Numbered from the stretch's first letter, positions 36,110 through 45,688 are shown. The stretch: DNA of 64,000 nucleotides from DASVNK01 sp036383895 (GCA_036383895.1 DASVNK010000053.1:62001-126000); one strand, 5' to 3'. Numbers and translations are program-made. Notes: a model not told the origin generated them from the sequence alone.

Positions 36110-38248
36110 ATGTTTATCCCATCCACTCAAAGCTTTCGACCACCCGGACACCGTTGGCATCACTTCATCATAGCGGCGATCGCCCTTCTTTTTTCCTTCA
36201 GCTCCAGCGCGGCAATTAACTGGTACGTTCCAAACCCGAACTACTCGATCGCGCGCAACTGGAACGAGCGGGCTCTGGAGGGAATTCGCATGGATACGCC
36301 GCATCCTCCAGGGCAGGCGCGGAATCTTTTTTCGTTCTCGACGGTGATGTACGATGCGTGGGCGGCGTACGAACCGAATGCAGTTGGGTTCATCTATCGC
36401 GGCAAGCATACCGCGACTGATGTTGCGGCGGCTCGTCGTGAAGCGATGAGTTACGCGATGTATCGTATGATGCTGGAGCGGCACGCCTATTCGCGAACAG
36501 CGACAAACCAGGCGGATGCGAATCCTGCTTTCATGATTGCGCTGGGATATGATCCCAATAACACGTCGCGTGATACTTCGACGCCGGCGGGAGTTGGGAA
36601 CAGTATCTACGATGCGGTGTCAGCCTGGTTTCTGGAGGATGGTTCGCGGCAAACGGCGGGAACTGCGTTCCCGACAGCTAATCCGCCCGTGGCGTATCCA
36701 GATTATCCTGTAGGACATCCGCGCCGGTATGCGTTCGTGAACCCTCCGATGAATCCGTTCCTGCCAGGTATCAGCGACGGGACGAACAATACTGTTTTAG
36801 ATATTAATAAGTGGCAGCGATTGATCGTGGCGGGCTCGATCGATCAAAACGGCTTTCCGCAGAATCCGTTGCAGGGGTATCTCGGGGCGCCCTGGCTCTG
36901 GGTTCGGACGTTTTCATTAAGTCGAATTGATTCTGATAAACCTTGGATTGATCCCGGCCCGCCGCCCTTCCTGGGCACCGCCCGGGACGCAGAGTTCAAA
37001 TCAAATTTGGTCGCAGTGATCCGGGCCAGCAGCCAACTCACTACGGCAGACGGCGTGCGCGTCGATATTTCGCCAGCGACGATCGGCGACAACACCCTTG
37101 GCAATAACGATGGCAGCGGCTACAGGACGAATCCAATCACTGGCCAGCCTTATGCCTCAAACATTGTTCTGCGGGGCGATTTCACGCGGGCATTAACCGA
37201 GTTCTGGGCCGACGGCCCGTCTTCCGAAACACCTCCGGGACATTGGAACTCCATCGCGAACCATGTCTCCGACGAGTTAACAACGTTCCGAATCGGCGGG
37301 ACTGGACCGCAAGTAGACCGACTGGAGTGGGACGTGAAGATGTACTTTGCGCTGAACGCGGCCCTGCATGATGCAGGTTGCGCGGCATGGAGCGTGAAAC
37401 GTCACTACAATGGCTGGCGACCGATTGGTCCAATTCGCTATTGCGGCGGCCTTGGGCAATCGAGCAATCCGGAATTGCCATCGTATCACATAAACGGCTT
37501 GCCTCTGGTTCCTGACCTGATCGAACTCGTGACTGAAGAAACGGTAGCTTCGGGCCGGCATACAGGGCTAACCCCCGGGAAAATTGCGGTGCTCTCCTGG
37601 CCGGGCCAACCGGAGGATCCGGCGACCGAAACCAGCGGCGTTCGTTGGTTGAACGCAGAAAATTGGATGACTTATCAAAAGAAGACGTTCGTGACCCCTG
37701 GTTTTCCAGGTTACATCTCGGGTCACAGCACATTCAGCCGTGCTGCCGCCGAAGCGATGACTGGTTTCACAGGGTCGAAATGGTTCCCAAATGGCCTGGG
37801 CAGTTACACACTCCCGAGCCTCGTCAACGAAGCGGGTCCGAGCGCGCCGGTTACGCTGCAATGGGCGTCGTATTATGATGCCGCGGACCAGGTCGGACTC
37901 TCCCGCATCTGGGGTGGCATTCATCCGCCGGCAGATGACGCCGCGGGACGGCTGGTCGGTTCGGAGGTCGGGATTTCCGCGTGGAATCTCGCGAAAAAGT
38001 TCTTTGATGGCTCTGTTCTGAATTCCGAAGTGAATGTTGCCAGCCGAAAGGTGGACAACAACAGCGCGGAGCTGCGCTTCAATGCTGTGCGGAGTTTGTA
38101 TTACACACTCCAGGCATCCACCAACGCTGCAGGTCCATACGCGAATGTCGGACCCTCGAGCCGCGCATTGGAAGCCTCTGTCGCGAGCACGATCCCACTG
38201 GCTGAACCGTTCCGATTCTTCCGCGTTTCAGCTTCGCTCGCTCCGTGA
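36110..38248 (+). CDS. Exported vanadium-dependent haloperoxidase-like protein, copy 2
   Basis: 712 residues from the ATG at 36110 (MFIPSTQSFRPPGHRWHHF), followed by a hydrophobic signal core; a TTG at 36089 would add 7 residues. The motifs KRHYNGWRP, PGYISGHSTFS and SRIWGGIHPPADD give a complete vanadate site. It is about 230 residues longer than copy 1, mostly from insertions before the K-x6-RP motif. The C-terminus (SLYYTLQASTNAAGPY ... FRFFRVSASLAP) is the shared terminal module. Its stop overlaps the start of a pseudopilin gene (GTGA), so the two products are translationally coupled. Confidence 0.9.
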   Translation: MFIPSTQSFRPPGHRWHHFIIAAIALLFSFSSSAAINWYVPNPNYSIARNWNERALEGIRMDTPHPPGQARNLFSFSTVMYDAWAAYEPNAVGFIYRGKHTATDVAAARREAMSYAMYRMMLERHAYSRTATNQADANPAFMIALGYDPNNTSRDTSTPAGVGNSIYDAVSAWFLEDGSRQTAGTAFPTANPPVAYPDYPVGHPRRYAFVNPPMNPFLPGISDGTNNTVLDINKWQRLIVAGSIDQNGFPQNPLQGYLGAPWLWVRTFSLSRIDSDKPWIDPGPPPFLGTARDAEFKSNLVAVIRASSQLTTADGVRVDISPATIGDNTLGNNDGSGYRTNPITGQPYASNIVLRGDFTRALTEFWADGPSSETPPGHWNSIANHVSDELTTFRIGGTGPQVDRLEWDVKMYFALNAALHDAGCAAWSVKRHYNGWRPIGPIRYCGGLGQSSNPELPSYHINGLPLVPDLIELVTEETVASGRHTGLTPGKIAVLSWPGQPEDPATETSGVRWLNAENWMTYQKKTFVTPGFPGYISGHSTFSRAAAEAMTGFTGSKWFPNGLGSYTLPSLVNEAGPSAPVTLQWASYYDAADQVGLSRIWGGIHPPADDAAGRLVGSEVGISAWNLAKKFFDGSVLNSEVNVASRKVDNNSAELRFNAVRSLYYTLQASTNAAGPYANVGPSSRALEASVASTIPLAEPFRFFRVSASLAP

Positions 38249-38970
38249 GTATTACTTGGTCGAATTATAGAGCGCGCTGGAGTTCAACGGGAGTCTCGCG
38301 CGCCTTTACCTTAATTGAGCTCCTCGTGGTGATCGCAATCATTGCGATCCTGGCCGGAATGCTGCTCCCGGCGCTCAGTAAGGCCAAGAGCAAAGCCCAG
38401 CGAATCACTTGTGTAAACAACCTGAAGCAGGTCGGCCTCGCAATGCGCCTCTGGGCGGATAACCATGACGGAAAGTTCCCGTGGAAAGTGGATCAAGCGC
38501 TGGGCGGCGGTAAACCTAACGGGAGCGGCAATGCGCGGGTGAACTTCCAGTTTTCTCTCGCTTCCAACGAACTTAGTTCGACGAAGATCATTCTTTGCCC
38601 GAGTGATGTTCGCAAAGTTGCTGCGACGAATTTCGCTTCGATCGCGCTGACTAACGCGAGTTATGCGCTATGCGTCGAAGCAGATGAAAAACGGCCGAGC
38701 GTGCCACTTGCGACGGACCGTGGCATGAGTGGTTTTGATGTCACGGGACTTCCGGACAATATCAACTGTTTCATACTGACTTCGCCCGAAACCGGCGCGC
38801 GCACCGCAAAATGGAGGAAAGGTGTTTGTCATGGCGAAAACGCGGGGATCATCACATTCGGGGATGGCTCGGTGCAGCAACTGAACGACCGACGGCTCGT
38901 CCAGACTCTGACCGGTTATGATCCCGCAGCCGAAACGGACGAAGGAAACCTTCAGTTCTTTTTCCCGTGA
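38245..38970 (+). CDS. Type II secretion / type IV pilus-like pseudopilin
   Basis: 241 residues from a GTG that overlaps the haloperoxidase 2 stop. The prepilin peptidase signature is clear: RA|FTLIELLVVIAIIAILA, with cleavage expected after Ala20 and the conserved Glu at +5 (residue 25). The mature protein has the Verrucomicrobiota/Planctomycetota pattern (LLPALSKAKSKAQRITCVNNLKQVGLAMRLW, then W-A-D-N-H-D-G) and a C-terminal beta part with FGDGSVQQLNDRR. These PVC pseudopilins are numerous and usually stand alone without a secretion operon. The overlap suggests co-production with the haloperoxidase; whether it helps export is unknown. Confidence 0.93.
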   Translation: MSITWSNYRARWSSTGVSRAFTLIELLVVIAIIAILAGMLLPALSKAKSKAQRITCVNNLKQVGLAMRLWADNHDGKFPWKVDQALGGGKPNGSGNARVNFQFSLASNELSSTKIILCPSDVRKVAATNFASIALTNASYALCVEADEKRPSVPLATDRGMSGFDVTGLPDNINCFILTSPETGARTAKWRKGVCHGENAGIITFGDGSVQQLNDRRLVQTLTGYDPAAETDEGNLQFFFP

Positions 38971-39107
38971 CCAGGTTCACGCACCAGGCCGGTTTAGTGT
39001 CGATTAAATAGTGGGGATCTTCGGAGGACCGTCGCGCCACCCGGCCAGAACGGGAATTGAAGGCGCCTTGCAAGCGTTGTCGGGCGAGCTACTATCGCGG
39101 TATTCCC

Positions 39108-40643
39108 ATGAAAACAGGTGAAAAGGTCGGCGCTTGCTGCGTTGCGTTGTTCGTCATGGTGGCACTGCATTCGAGCGAAGGCGCGGAACGCAGCAAGGTC
39201 ATTACGGTGGAAAATGCGAAGGTCGGAACGACGGACTGGGTGATTACCAAAATCAAGAAAGGGACGCGTCCGCCGAAGTTCGAACCGGACAATGAGCCGT
39301 ACGAAAAAGGGTGGCGGCATCGCAAGGAGCTGGAGGGTTACGTATCCCATACGAGCATTCGCGCAGGCGAGACCTTGAAAGTGTATGTGAGCACCGATCC
39401 GGCGATTGAATTCAAATTCGACCTTTATCGGCTCGGTTATTACGGCGGCAAAGGAGCGCGGCTGGTGAAATCGTTCGGCAATTTTCAAGGAGTCGCGCAA
39501 CCGATTCCCAGGGATGGCGAACGAAATGTCCGCGAATGCAAATGGACTGAAACGACCTCGTTCGAGATTCCGAAGGATTGGGTGAGCGGCGTTTACCTCG
39601 GCAAACTCGCCGGCGTGGATTCTGACGCTGAGTCCTACGTCATCTTCATCGTGAAAGACGATCGGCCCGCCGACCTGATCTTCCAATGTTCGGACATGAC
39701 GTGGCTGAGCTACAATCGGTGGCCGCAGTGGCGATCCCTTTACGATAACGACGGCGAACCGTGGGGGGCATCCAACGGCCGCCTGGGTTACGATGTGAGT
39801 TTCGATCGGCCCTACGCGATGTACTGGAATGGGTTTCCGCTTGGGTTCGAGCCGCTCACGCTTGGCTCGGGCGAATTTCTGATGATCGAATTTCCGCTGG
39901 CGTTCTGGCTGGAGAAAGAGGGTTACGATGTGACTTACATTTCCAATGTCGATACGCACGCAGAGGGCAAAGGTTTGCTGCGCGCAAAGGGGTGGGTCTC
40001 GGTGGGCCACGACGAATACTGGACACAGGAGATGTTCGATAATGTGATGGCGGCACGGGACGGCGGGGTGAGCCTGGCATTTTTGAGCGGCAACAGCGTT
40101 TCCGGCCGCGTGACACTTTCTGCCAGCAGCGATGGGGTTCCTAATCGAATTATGCGGCGCGCGGGCGGGTTTCGCGACGAAGCGAAATTGATGGGTTCAA
40201 CTTCGTATGGCGTCGGCTTTGCTGATTGGACCTGCGACAAACCGGACCACTGGATCTTCCAGGGCACAGGAATGAAGAAAGGCGATCGCATCAAAGACCT
40301 GGTCGGGTGGGAATACCACGGTGCGCCGCTCGCGGATTATGAGTCGATGGAAGTGCTCTCCAGCGGCAAGGTTTATGGGTGGAACGGCGATGCGCGTGAT
40401 CGCACCTATGCCACCACGCTTTACACCGCGGAAAAAGGAAATTTCGTTTTTAATGCCGGGACGTGCTGGTGGAACATGGTGCTGTCGCGTCCGCCCGGCT
40501 TCATGAACCCGCCACGTCGCTACTTCAGCGAACCGGACGCGCGCGTGCAGCAGATTACTCGAAACGTGCTCAATCGGATGATCGAACTGAAAACGCGGAG
40601 TAACAATACGACAGCGGCAAAATCTAGAGAACAGGAGCTCTGA
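39108..40643 (+). CDS. Exported N,N-dimethylformamidase beta-subunit-like protein
   Basis: 511 residues from the ATG at 39108 (MKTGEKVGACCVALFVMVAL), which supplies a signal peptide; 17 upstream in-frame codons are unsupported. The family is recognised from YRLGYYGGKGARLV, DLIFQCSDMTWLSYNRWP, DRPYAMYWNG, WVSVGHDEYWTQEMFDNV and LAFLSGNSVSGRV, the pattern of the C-terminal domain of the dimethylformamidase large subunit. Most family members are not formamidases, and this one is exported, so the substrate is unknown. It converges on the membrane protein gene with an 8-bp gap. Confidence 0.8.
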   Translation: MKTGEKVGACCVALFVMVALHSSEGAERSKVITVENAKVGTTDWVITKIKKGTRPPKFEPDNEPYEKGWRHRKELEGYVSHTSIRAGETLKVYVSTDPAIEFKFDLYRLGYYGGKGARLVKSFGNFQGVAQPIPRDGERNVRECKWTETTSFEIPKDWVSGVYLGKLAGVDSDAESYVIFIVKDDRPADLIFQCSDMTWLSYNRWPQWRSLYDNDGEPWGASNGRLGYDVSFDRPYAMYWNGFPLGFEPLTLGSGEFLMIEFPLAFWLEKEGYDVTYISNVDTHAEGKGLLRAKGWVSVGHDEYWTQEMFDNVMAARDGGVSLAFLSGNSVSGRVTLSASSDGVPNRIMRRAGGFRDEAKLMGSTSYGVGFADWTCDKPDHWIFQGTGMKKGDRIKDLVGWEYHGAPLADYESMEVLSSGKVYGWNGDARDRTYATTLYTAEKGNFVFNAGTCWWNMVLSRPPGFMNPPRRYFSEPDARVQQITRNVLNRMIELKTRSNNTTAAKSREQEL

Positions 40644-40651
40644 ACGAGATG

Positions 40652-41206
40652 TCAGCGGTCTTGAGTTCGCTGGCTGTTCCTGACGGCCTGTGCGGCTCGC
40701 CACAGGAGAACGATTGGGACGCTGAAGTAAAATCCCATGGCGGCGCATAAAAGCTGCCAGGCGATGCGTCGGTCGGGTTGGTCGAAGTCAAAGAGTGAGT
40801 AGGCGCGGTTGAATCCGGAACGACTGGCTTCGTTGTAGAAGAGAATGGCGGTAATGAGATAGGCCACGAGGACGCCAATTCCAACCGAGACGTAAAACAT
40901 CTTGGGACGCACACGCAGTCGATCGAGCGCATACCCGACCAGCACCACAATCGGCAAGCCTGACAGAATGGGGAGAGCGAAGTTATTTCCCATTCCGTCC
41001 ATGAGGCCGGTAACTTGATGCAGGAGAATCGCGGGAAGCAGCGCGGCGGCGAGCGTGATGTTCTCGCCGCCGCCGTAAATGAGACTTGCTCCGACCAGCG
41101 CGAGCCAAACCAACGGCATGAGCCAGGATAGAAACCAACGCCGCTCCAACGCGGGCGCGGGGCGATCTTTGGCTGGCGCTTCACTGGTAAACATCGGTGA
41201 GGTCAC
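40652..41206 (-). CDS. Four-helix membrane protein of unknown function
   Basis: 184 residues from a GTG at 41206, directly after the RsgA stop, with AGGGAGGA in good position; the ATG at 41194 is the alternative. Four hydrophobic segments are visible (about 26-46, 50-70, 78-95 and 103-123), with a further one near 150-170. No domain is recognised. The gene follows rsgA without spacing, so the two are co-transcribed, but I see no functional tie. Confidence 0.8.
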   Translation of the reverse strand: MTSPMFTSEAPAKDRPAPALERRWFLSWLMPLVWLALVGASLIYGGGENITLAAALLPAILLHQVTGLMDGMGNNFALPILSGLPIVVLVGYALDRLRVRPKMFYVSVGIGVLVAYLITAILFYNEASRSGFNRAYSLFDFDQPDRRIAWQLLCAAMGFYFSVPIVLLWRAAQAVRNSQRTQDR

Positions 41207-42298
41207 TCAATCCTCCCTGCCCTTTTCGCGCAAACGGTCGCGCAGGCCGCGGGTGAGTTGTTTTGAGCGGCGTTTTTGTTCGGCTTGTTTGTGGACGTCG
41301 TGACGCGAGGCGAATTGCTCGACTTCGCGCTGGAGTTTGCGGAAACCGAGGAGACGTTCTTCAGCCAGATTCCCGGTGCTTAACGCGGCGCGGACGGCGC
41401 AACCAGGTTCGGTTTCGTGCTGGCAGTCGGTGAACTTGCAGCGCGCCGCGAGTTCGGAAATTTCGGGGAAGGCGTCGGCGAGCCCTTCGTCGCCTTCCCA
41501 CAACTGAATCTCGCGGAGGCCAGGGGTATCGATGATGACGCCGCCTTTGGGGAGGCGGATCATTTCGCGTTCGGTGGTGGTGTGGCGTCCTTTCTGGTCA
41601 TCTGCGCGGATCTCGATGGTCGGCAAAAGTTCGTCGCCGTAGAGCGAATTGATCAGGGTGGATTTGCCGACGCCGGAGGGTCCAACGATGGCGGCGGTTT
41701 TTCCGCGACTGATGAACTGGCGCACTTCCGGGAGGCCGTTGCCGGTGATGCTGCAGACGGGAATAACTGGGGCGTCGGCCGAGACTTTATACGCAATTTG
41801 CAGCGCAGTGGGAACGTTTTCGCACAGGTCTGTTTTGGTGAGGAGCAGGACTGGTTGGGCGCCGCTTTCGCGGACGACGGTGAAGTAACGTTCGATGGTG
41901 CGGGTGCGCAATGCGACGGCGCATGAGATGGCAATGAGAACGGTGTCGACATTCGCGGCGAGGACCTGTTCCTCGACGGCGCGGCCAGTCTGGGTGCGTG
42001 AGAGCTTGGTTCGGCGCGGCAGAACGGAGTGGATAATCGCTTTCTGTTCGTCCGGAAGTGTCTCAACGAGGACAAAATCACCGGTGGCCGGGTTATCGGC
42101 CTTGTTCACGGCAAGATGCCGAAAACGTCCAGAAACTTGCGCGAGGTATTCGCCGGATTTGCACCAGACTTCATAGCCGCCGCGGAAAACGAGGGCGACG
42201 CGGGCAGGTTCGAGAGAGTCTGACGATTGCACGCCAGCTTTAACATTTTTGGCGTGTTCGGCGAAGAAATCGTCCCAACCCAGGCTCCGCAAATCCAT
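41207..42298 (-). CDS. rsgA: Ribosome small subunit-dependent GTPase A
   Basis: 363 residues with the RsgA order: N-terminal OB fold (about 30-110), then a circularly permuted GTPase in which G4 (TKTD, 154-157) precedes G1 (GPSGVGKST, 206-214) and G3 (DTPG, 256-259). The C-terminal zinc finger is seen as C-K-F-T-D-C-Q-H-E-T-E-P-G-C (about 290-305). RsgA helps late maturation of the 30S subunit and has ribosome-stimulated GTPase activity. Length matches the family. A lysine/arginine-rich tail ends the protein. It is the only core housekeeping gene in this part of the window. Confidence 0.96.
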   Translation of the reverse strand: MDLRSLGWDDFFAEHAKNVKAGVQSSDSLEPARVALVFRGGYEVWCKSGEYLAQVSGRFRHLAVNKADNPATGDFVLVETLPDEQKAIIHSVLPRRTKLSRTQTGRAVEEQVLAANVDTVLIAISCAVALRTRTIERYFTVVRESGAQPVLLLTKTDLCENVPTALQIAYKVSADAPVIPVCSITGNGLPEVRQFISRGKTAAIVGPSGVGKSTLINSLYGDELLPTIEIRADDQKGRHTTTEREMIRLPKGGVIIDTPGLREIQLWEGDEGLADAFPEISELAARCKFTDCQHETEPGCAVRAALSTGNLAEERLLGFRKLQREVEQFASRHDVHKQAEQKRRSKQLTRGLRDRLREKGRED

Positions 42299-42643
42299 TC
42301 AGGGGCACTGTACGGTTCCGAGACAAATAAACCAAGCCCCTACCCCCGCGCTCAGTGTCCCAAGTCTCAAAACGAGACACATAGAATCGGCGGCTGCCCG
42401 CAAAGGCTGGAAGAACGTGTCCCATTCGTTCCCATAGCCGACAGAAACAGCTTTTCTGGGGTCAGGCATTCCCTTGGCACGCCCATTGCTAAACCCCGAG
42501 CGCGTCCGCGTTTCTCACAGAACGCATCCGATGTTCAAGCCCAGTCATCGTGACGCAACCAATTGCCGGCACCGGCAAGCCGAGAAGCAAGGTGCTGGCT
42601 GACAACGCGAATCGCGAGTTTCTGCTCGCAAATCCAATTTGTA
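42299..42643. other. Divergent intergenic region between rsgA and the C25-like protein gene
   Basis: About 345 bp with no gene. It contains a near-consensus sigma-54 promoter (42474-42490) pointing to the right. The rsgA promoter must be near its left edge; I cannot place it. Confidence 0.5.
42474..42490 (+). promoter_or_regulatory. Sigma-54 (RpoN) promoter
   Basis: TTGGCACGCCCATTGCT matches the sigma-54 consensus YTGGCACG-N4-TTGCW at every specified position, with GG and GC exactly 12 bp apart. Transcription would start near 42501, about 143 bp before the ATG at 42644, leaving a long leader. Activation would need an enhancer-binding protein, not found in the window. Confidence 0.75.
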
Positions 42644-45436
42644 ATGGAACAAAAAAGAAATCTGGGAATTTGTATCACCTGGCTGCGGAGCGTCCTTGCA
42701 GTGCTCTTCTGCGCTACCGCTGTGGCCACCGTCCGCGCTGAAACTGACCCGAAGAACTATGCGGTGATGACGCACGCGGAAGTTTCGGCTTCGCCGGCGC
42801 GCATCACCTTGAAGTGGAACGCTGATGCGGCTGCCACGGGGCACACGATCGCACGGCGGAATGGGAATTCGTGGGATACGGTGGCGACGGTGGGCGGTTC
42901 GACCCTGACCTGGACCGATTCGAATGTGGCGGTGGGCCAGCCCTATGAATACCGGATTACGAAGTCGACCTCGCAAGGTTACCAGGGCGCAAGCTTCCTG
43001 CTGGCGGGCATCAATGCGCCACTGAAGGACAATCTCGGGAAAGTCATTCTGCTGGTGGATAACACCTATGCATCGCAACTGAGCGCCGAACTGGTGCGCC
43101 TCGAGCATGATCTCGCGGGTGACGGCTGGACGGTGCTACGTCGTGATGTGTCACGTAGTTCGTCGGCGCGGGACGTGAAGAATGTCATTCTCGACGCGTA
43201 TAATTCCGATCGCGCGAACGTTAAGTCAGTTTTCATCTTTGGGCATGTGGCCGTTCCTTACTCCGGCAACATGGCGCCGGATGGTCATAATCCGGACCAC
43301 GTGGGGGCATGGGTGGCCGACATGTATTACGGCGATGTGGACGGCAACTGGACCGATAGCAGCGTGAACAACTCCGGTGCGGACAAGCCGTGGAACGACA
43401 ATGTCCCTGGAGACGGGAAGTTCGACCAAAGCAGCATGCCGAGTGACGTGGAACTGGCGGTCGGACGCGTGGATTTCTACAACATGACCTGCTACGCGAA
43501 CAAATCGCCTTCGCGCAGCGAACTGGATTTGCTCCGGGCCTACCTGAACAAGGACCATAACTTCCGTCACCGCGTTTTCACGGTCGCCCGGCGTGGATTG
43601 GTTTGCGACAACTTCGGTGATATTTACGGTGAAGCATTCGCGGCGAGCGGCTGGCGTAACTTCGGCGCGTTCTTCGGCGCGGAAAACGTCACGCAGGTGC
43701 CGTATGGAAACTATTTCTCGACTCTTTCTTCGCAGGATTACTTGTGGAGCTACGGCACGGGTGGCGGCAGTTGGTATACCTGCAATGGCATCGGCAGCTC
43801 GGATGATTTCGCGACGACGGAGATCCGCACCGTTTTCACCATGTTCCTCGGTTCGTACTTTGGTGATTGGGACAATGAGAGCGCATTCCTGCGCGCCGCA
43901 CTCGGCTCCGGATATACGCTGACCACTTCGTGGGCGGGACGACCTCATTGGTTTTATCACCAGATGGGGCTCGGCGAACCGATTGGCGTGAGCACGATTG
44001 CAAGCCAGAACAATGTTTACGGCAGCGTGGCTCCGATTGGCGGCTGGTATGCGCGGCAGGTGCACATTTCGCTGCTGGGTGACCCTACTTTGCGCATGCA
44101 CCCGGTGATTCCGGCGAGCAATCTGCGCGGGACGGCCAACGGCAGCAGCATGGCGCTGCAGTGGAACGGTTCTACCGATTCGAACATCCAGGGCTATCAT
44201 GTGTATCGTGGTTCCGGCCCGAGAAGCGGTTTTACACGCATCACTTCCAGCCCGATCACCTCGACGAGCTTCACCGATAACAGCTATTCTGCAGGCACGG
44301 TTTACATGGTGCGCGCGATCAAGCTGGAGCAATCCGGCAGCGGCACTTATTACAACGGCAGCCAGGGGATTTTCTTCCCGAGCAGCGGTGGCACGGGCGA
44401 ACCGTTGCCAGAGACTCCTTCCCCGGCGGCGAACCTCGCGGCGTCTGCCTCGTCCGCGTCGCAGATCAATCTTACCTGGCAGGATGCTTCGAACAACGAG
44501 ACGGGGTTCCGCGTAGACCGTCGCACTGGCTCGAACGGCACCTGGTCGCAAGTGGCGACCCTCGGGGCAAATCTCTCCAGCTACAGCAGCACCGGTCTTT
44601 CACCTGGAACGGCTTACTATTATCGCGTGGTTGCGTTCAACAATTCCGGTTCGGCGATGCCTTCGAATGAAGCGAGCGCGACGACGGCAAGCCCGAACGC
44701 GACCAGCCCAGGGGCGACTTACGCGGCAACGGACAGCAGCACGAGCGGCAATTGGCGTGGTGTTTTCGGCCGCGATGGATTTAATATCCCGACGAGTGGT
44801 TCTTCGATGCCGGGTTACGCGACGATGAATGTTGTCGGCGGCGCTCCATATCAGTGGAGCGATTGGAACACGGAAGCGCGCGCACTGCAAAACGCGGCGA
44901 ATAACGGACGGGTTGCAAGCGCCTGGTTCGCGGACAGCACGTTCAGCGTTGATTTCAATTTCATCGACGGCCAAACGCACAAACTCTCGCTCTACTTCTG
45001 CGATTGGGACCGGAGCAATCGTTCACAACTAGTTGAAGTGCTCAACGCGGCGACCGGCGCGGTGCTCGACACGCGCACGGTAAGCAATTTCCAGAGCGGC
45101 ATTTACCTGAGCTGGAATGTGAAGGGATCCATTCGCGTCCGCGTCACCAAGCTCGGCGGGAATAACGTGGTGCTGAACGGAGTTTTCTTTGATCCGGCCA
45201 GTGGCATCGCGACCGGCGGAGGGAACGAACTCGGCGGCGGCATCGTCGCGGGCAAGTTCAACCTGAAGATCAATGGATCGATCGGGCAGAAATTCGATAT
45301 TTACTACACAGAGAATCTCACGGCCTGGACGAAGCTCACCCAAGTGACGCTGATCACTCCAGTGCTCGACTTTCTCGACAGCACGGCCACCAGTGGCAAG
45401 AAACAGCGCTTCTATCGCGCAGCCGCCGCGCAGTAA
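42644..45436 (+). CDS. Exported FN3 / C25-peptidase-fold protein with terminal RFYR module
   Basis: 930 residues from the ATG at 42644 (MEQKRNLGICITWLRSVLAV), which gives a signal peptide; 27 earlier codons are unsupported. An FN3-like domain (about 40-125) leads to a gingipain/C25-like caspase-fold region (about 130-480). Two FN3 domains (about 495-580 and 595-685), a carbohydrate-binding-like beta domain (about 690-860; VLNGVFFDPA) and the terminal module (GQKFDIYYTENLTAWTKL ... RFYRAAAAQ) follow. The C25 catalytic His and Cys positions appear to read GTGGG and FLGSYFG, so it may be an inactive peptidase homologue. A sigma-54 promoter lies upstream and a strong terminator follows. Confidence 0.8.
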   Translation: MEQKRNLGICITWLRSVLAVLFCATAVATVRAETDPKNYAVMTHAEVSASPARITLKWNADAAATGHTIARRNGNSWDTVATVGGSTLTWTDSNVAVGQPYEYRITKSTSQGYQGASFLLAGINAPLKDNLGKVILLVDNTYASQLSAELVRLEHDLAGDGWTVLRRDVSRSSSARDVKNVILDAYNSDRANVKSVFIFGHVAVPYSGNMAPDGHNPDHVGAWVADMYYGDVDGNWTDSSVNNSGADKPWNDNVPGDGKFDQSSMPSDVELAVGRVDFYNMTCYANKSPSRSELDLLRAYLNKDHNFRHRVFTVARRGLVCDNFGDIYGEAFAASGWRNFGAFFGAENVTQVPYGNYFSTLSSQDYLWSYGTGGGSWYTCNGIGSSDDFATTEIRTVFTMFLGSYFGDWDNESAFLRAALGSGYTLTTSWAGRPHWFYHQMGLGEPIGVSTIASQNNVYGSVAPIGGWYARQVHISLLGDPTLRMHPVIPASNLRGTANGSSMALQWNGSTDSNIQGYHVYRGSGPRSGFTRITSSPITSTSFTDNSYSAGTVYMVRAIKLEQSGSGTYYNGSQGIFFPSSGGTGEPLPETPSPAANLAASASSASQINLTWQDASNNETGFRVDRRTGSNGTWSQVATLGANLSSYSSTGLSPGTAYYYRVVAFNNSGSAMPSNEASATTASPNATSPGATYAATDSSTSGNWRGVFGRDGFNIPTSGSSMPGYATMNVVGGAPYQWSDWNTEARALQNAANNGRVASAWFADSTFSVDFNFIDGQTHKLSLYFCDWDRSNRSQLVEVLNAATGAVLDTRTVSNFQSGIYLSWNVKGSIRVRVTKLGGNNVVLNGVFFDPASGIATGGGNELGGGIVAGKFNLKINGSIGQKFDIYYTENLTAWTKLTQVTLITPVLDFLDSTATSGKKQRFYRAAAAQ

Positions 45437-45461
45437 CCTACGTTCGGGTAACCAGCCAAAA

Positions 45462-45503
45462 GGTCCGCGGGCACCCACCCAGCCGCGGGCCTTTTTTCTT
45501 TTT
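45462..45503 (+). terminator. Intrinsic terminator after the C25-like gene
   Basis: GGTCCGCGG pairs with CCGCGGGCC (9 bp with one G-U) around a 12-nt loop and is followed by TTTTTTCTTTTT. It lies 26 bp after the stop codon. Confidence 0.9.
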
Positions 45504-45617
45504 CGAAACTTCAGCAAGGCACAATTCGGAGACCCTGCAGATAGTAGTCAGGCCGCTAATCACAGTCGTTAGCCGCCTCACTAACTGTAAAAATGCTGCA
45601 TTTCGGGAGATAAACCT

Positions 45618-45646
45618 TTGCAACTGGTTAGGGGGCATATTATAAA
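45618..45646 (+). promoter_or_regulatory. Candidate sigma-70 promoter
   Basis: TTGCAA (45618-45623) and TATAAA (45641-45646) are separated by 17 bp, with transcription expected near 45653, about 36 bp before the ATG of the PA14/PA-domain gene. Both boxes match consensus at four or five of six positions. Confidence 0.5.
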
Positions 45647-45688
45647 GCTGTTGGAGCGTGAGCACACCCTTGCTCTTTTTCCGATAGT

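Noticed and set aside
43226..44551. Minus-strand open frame of 441 codons inside the C25-like gene
   Set aside because: Arg/Ala/His-rich translation without any domain; the plus strand encodes a protein with signal peptide, FN3 domains and terminal module.
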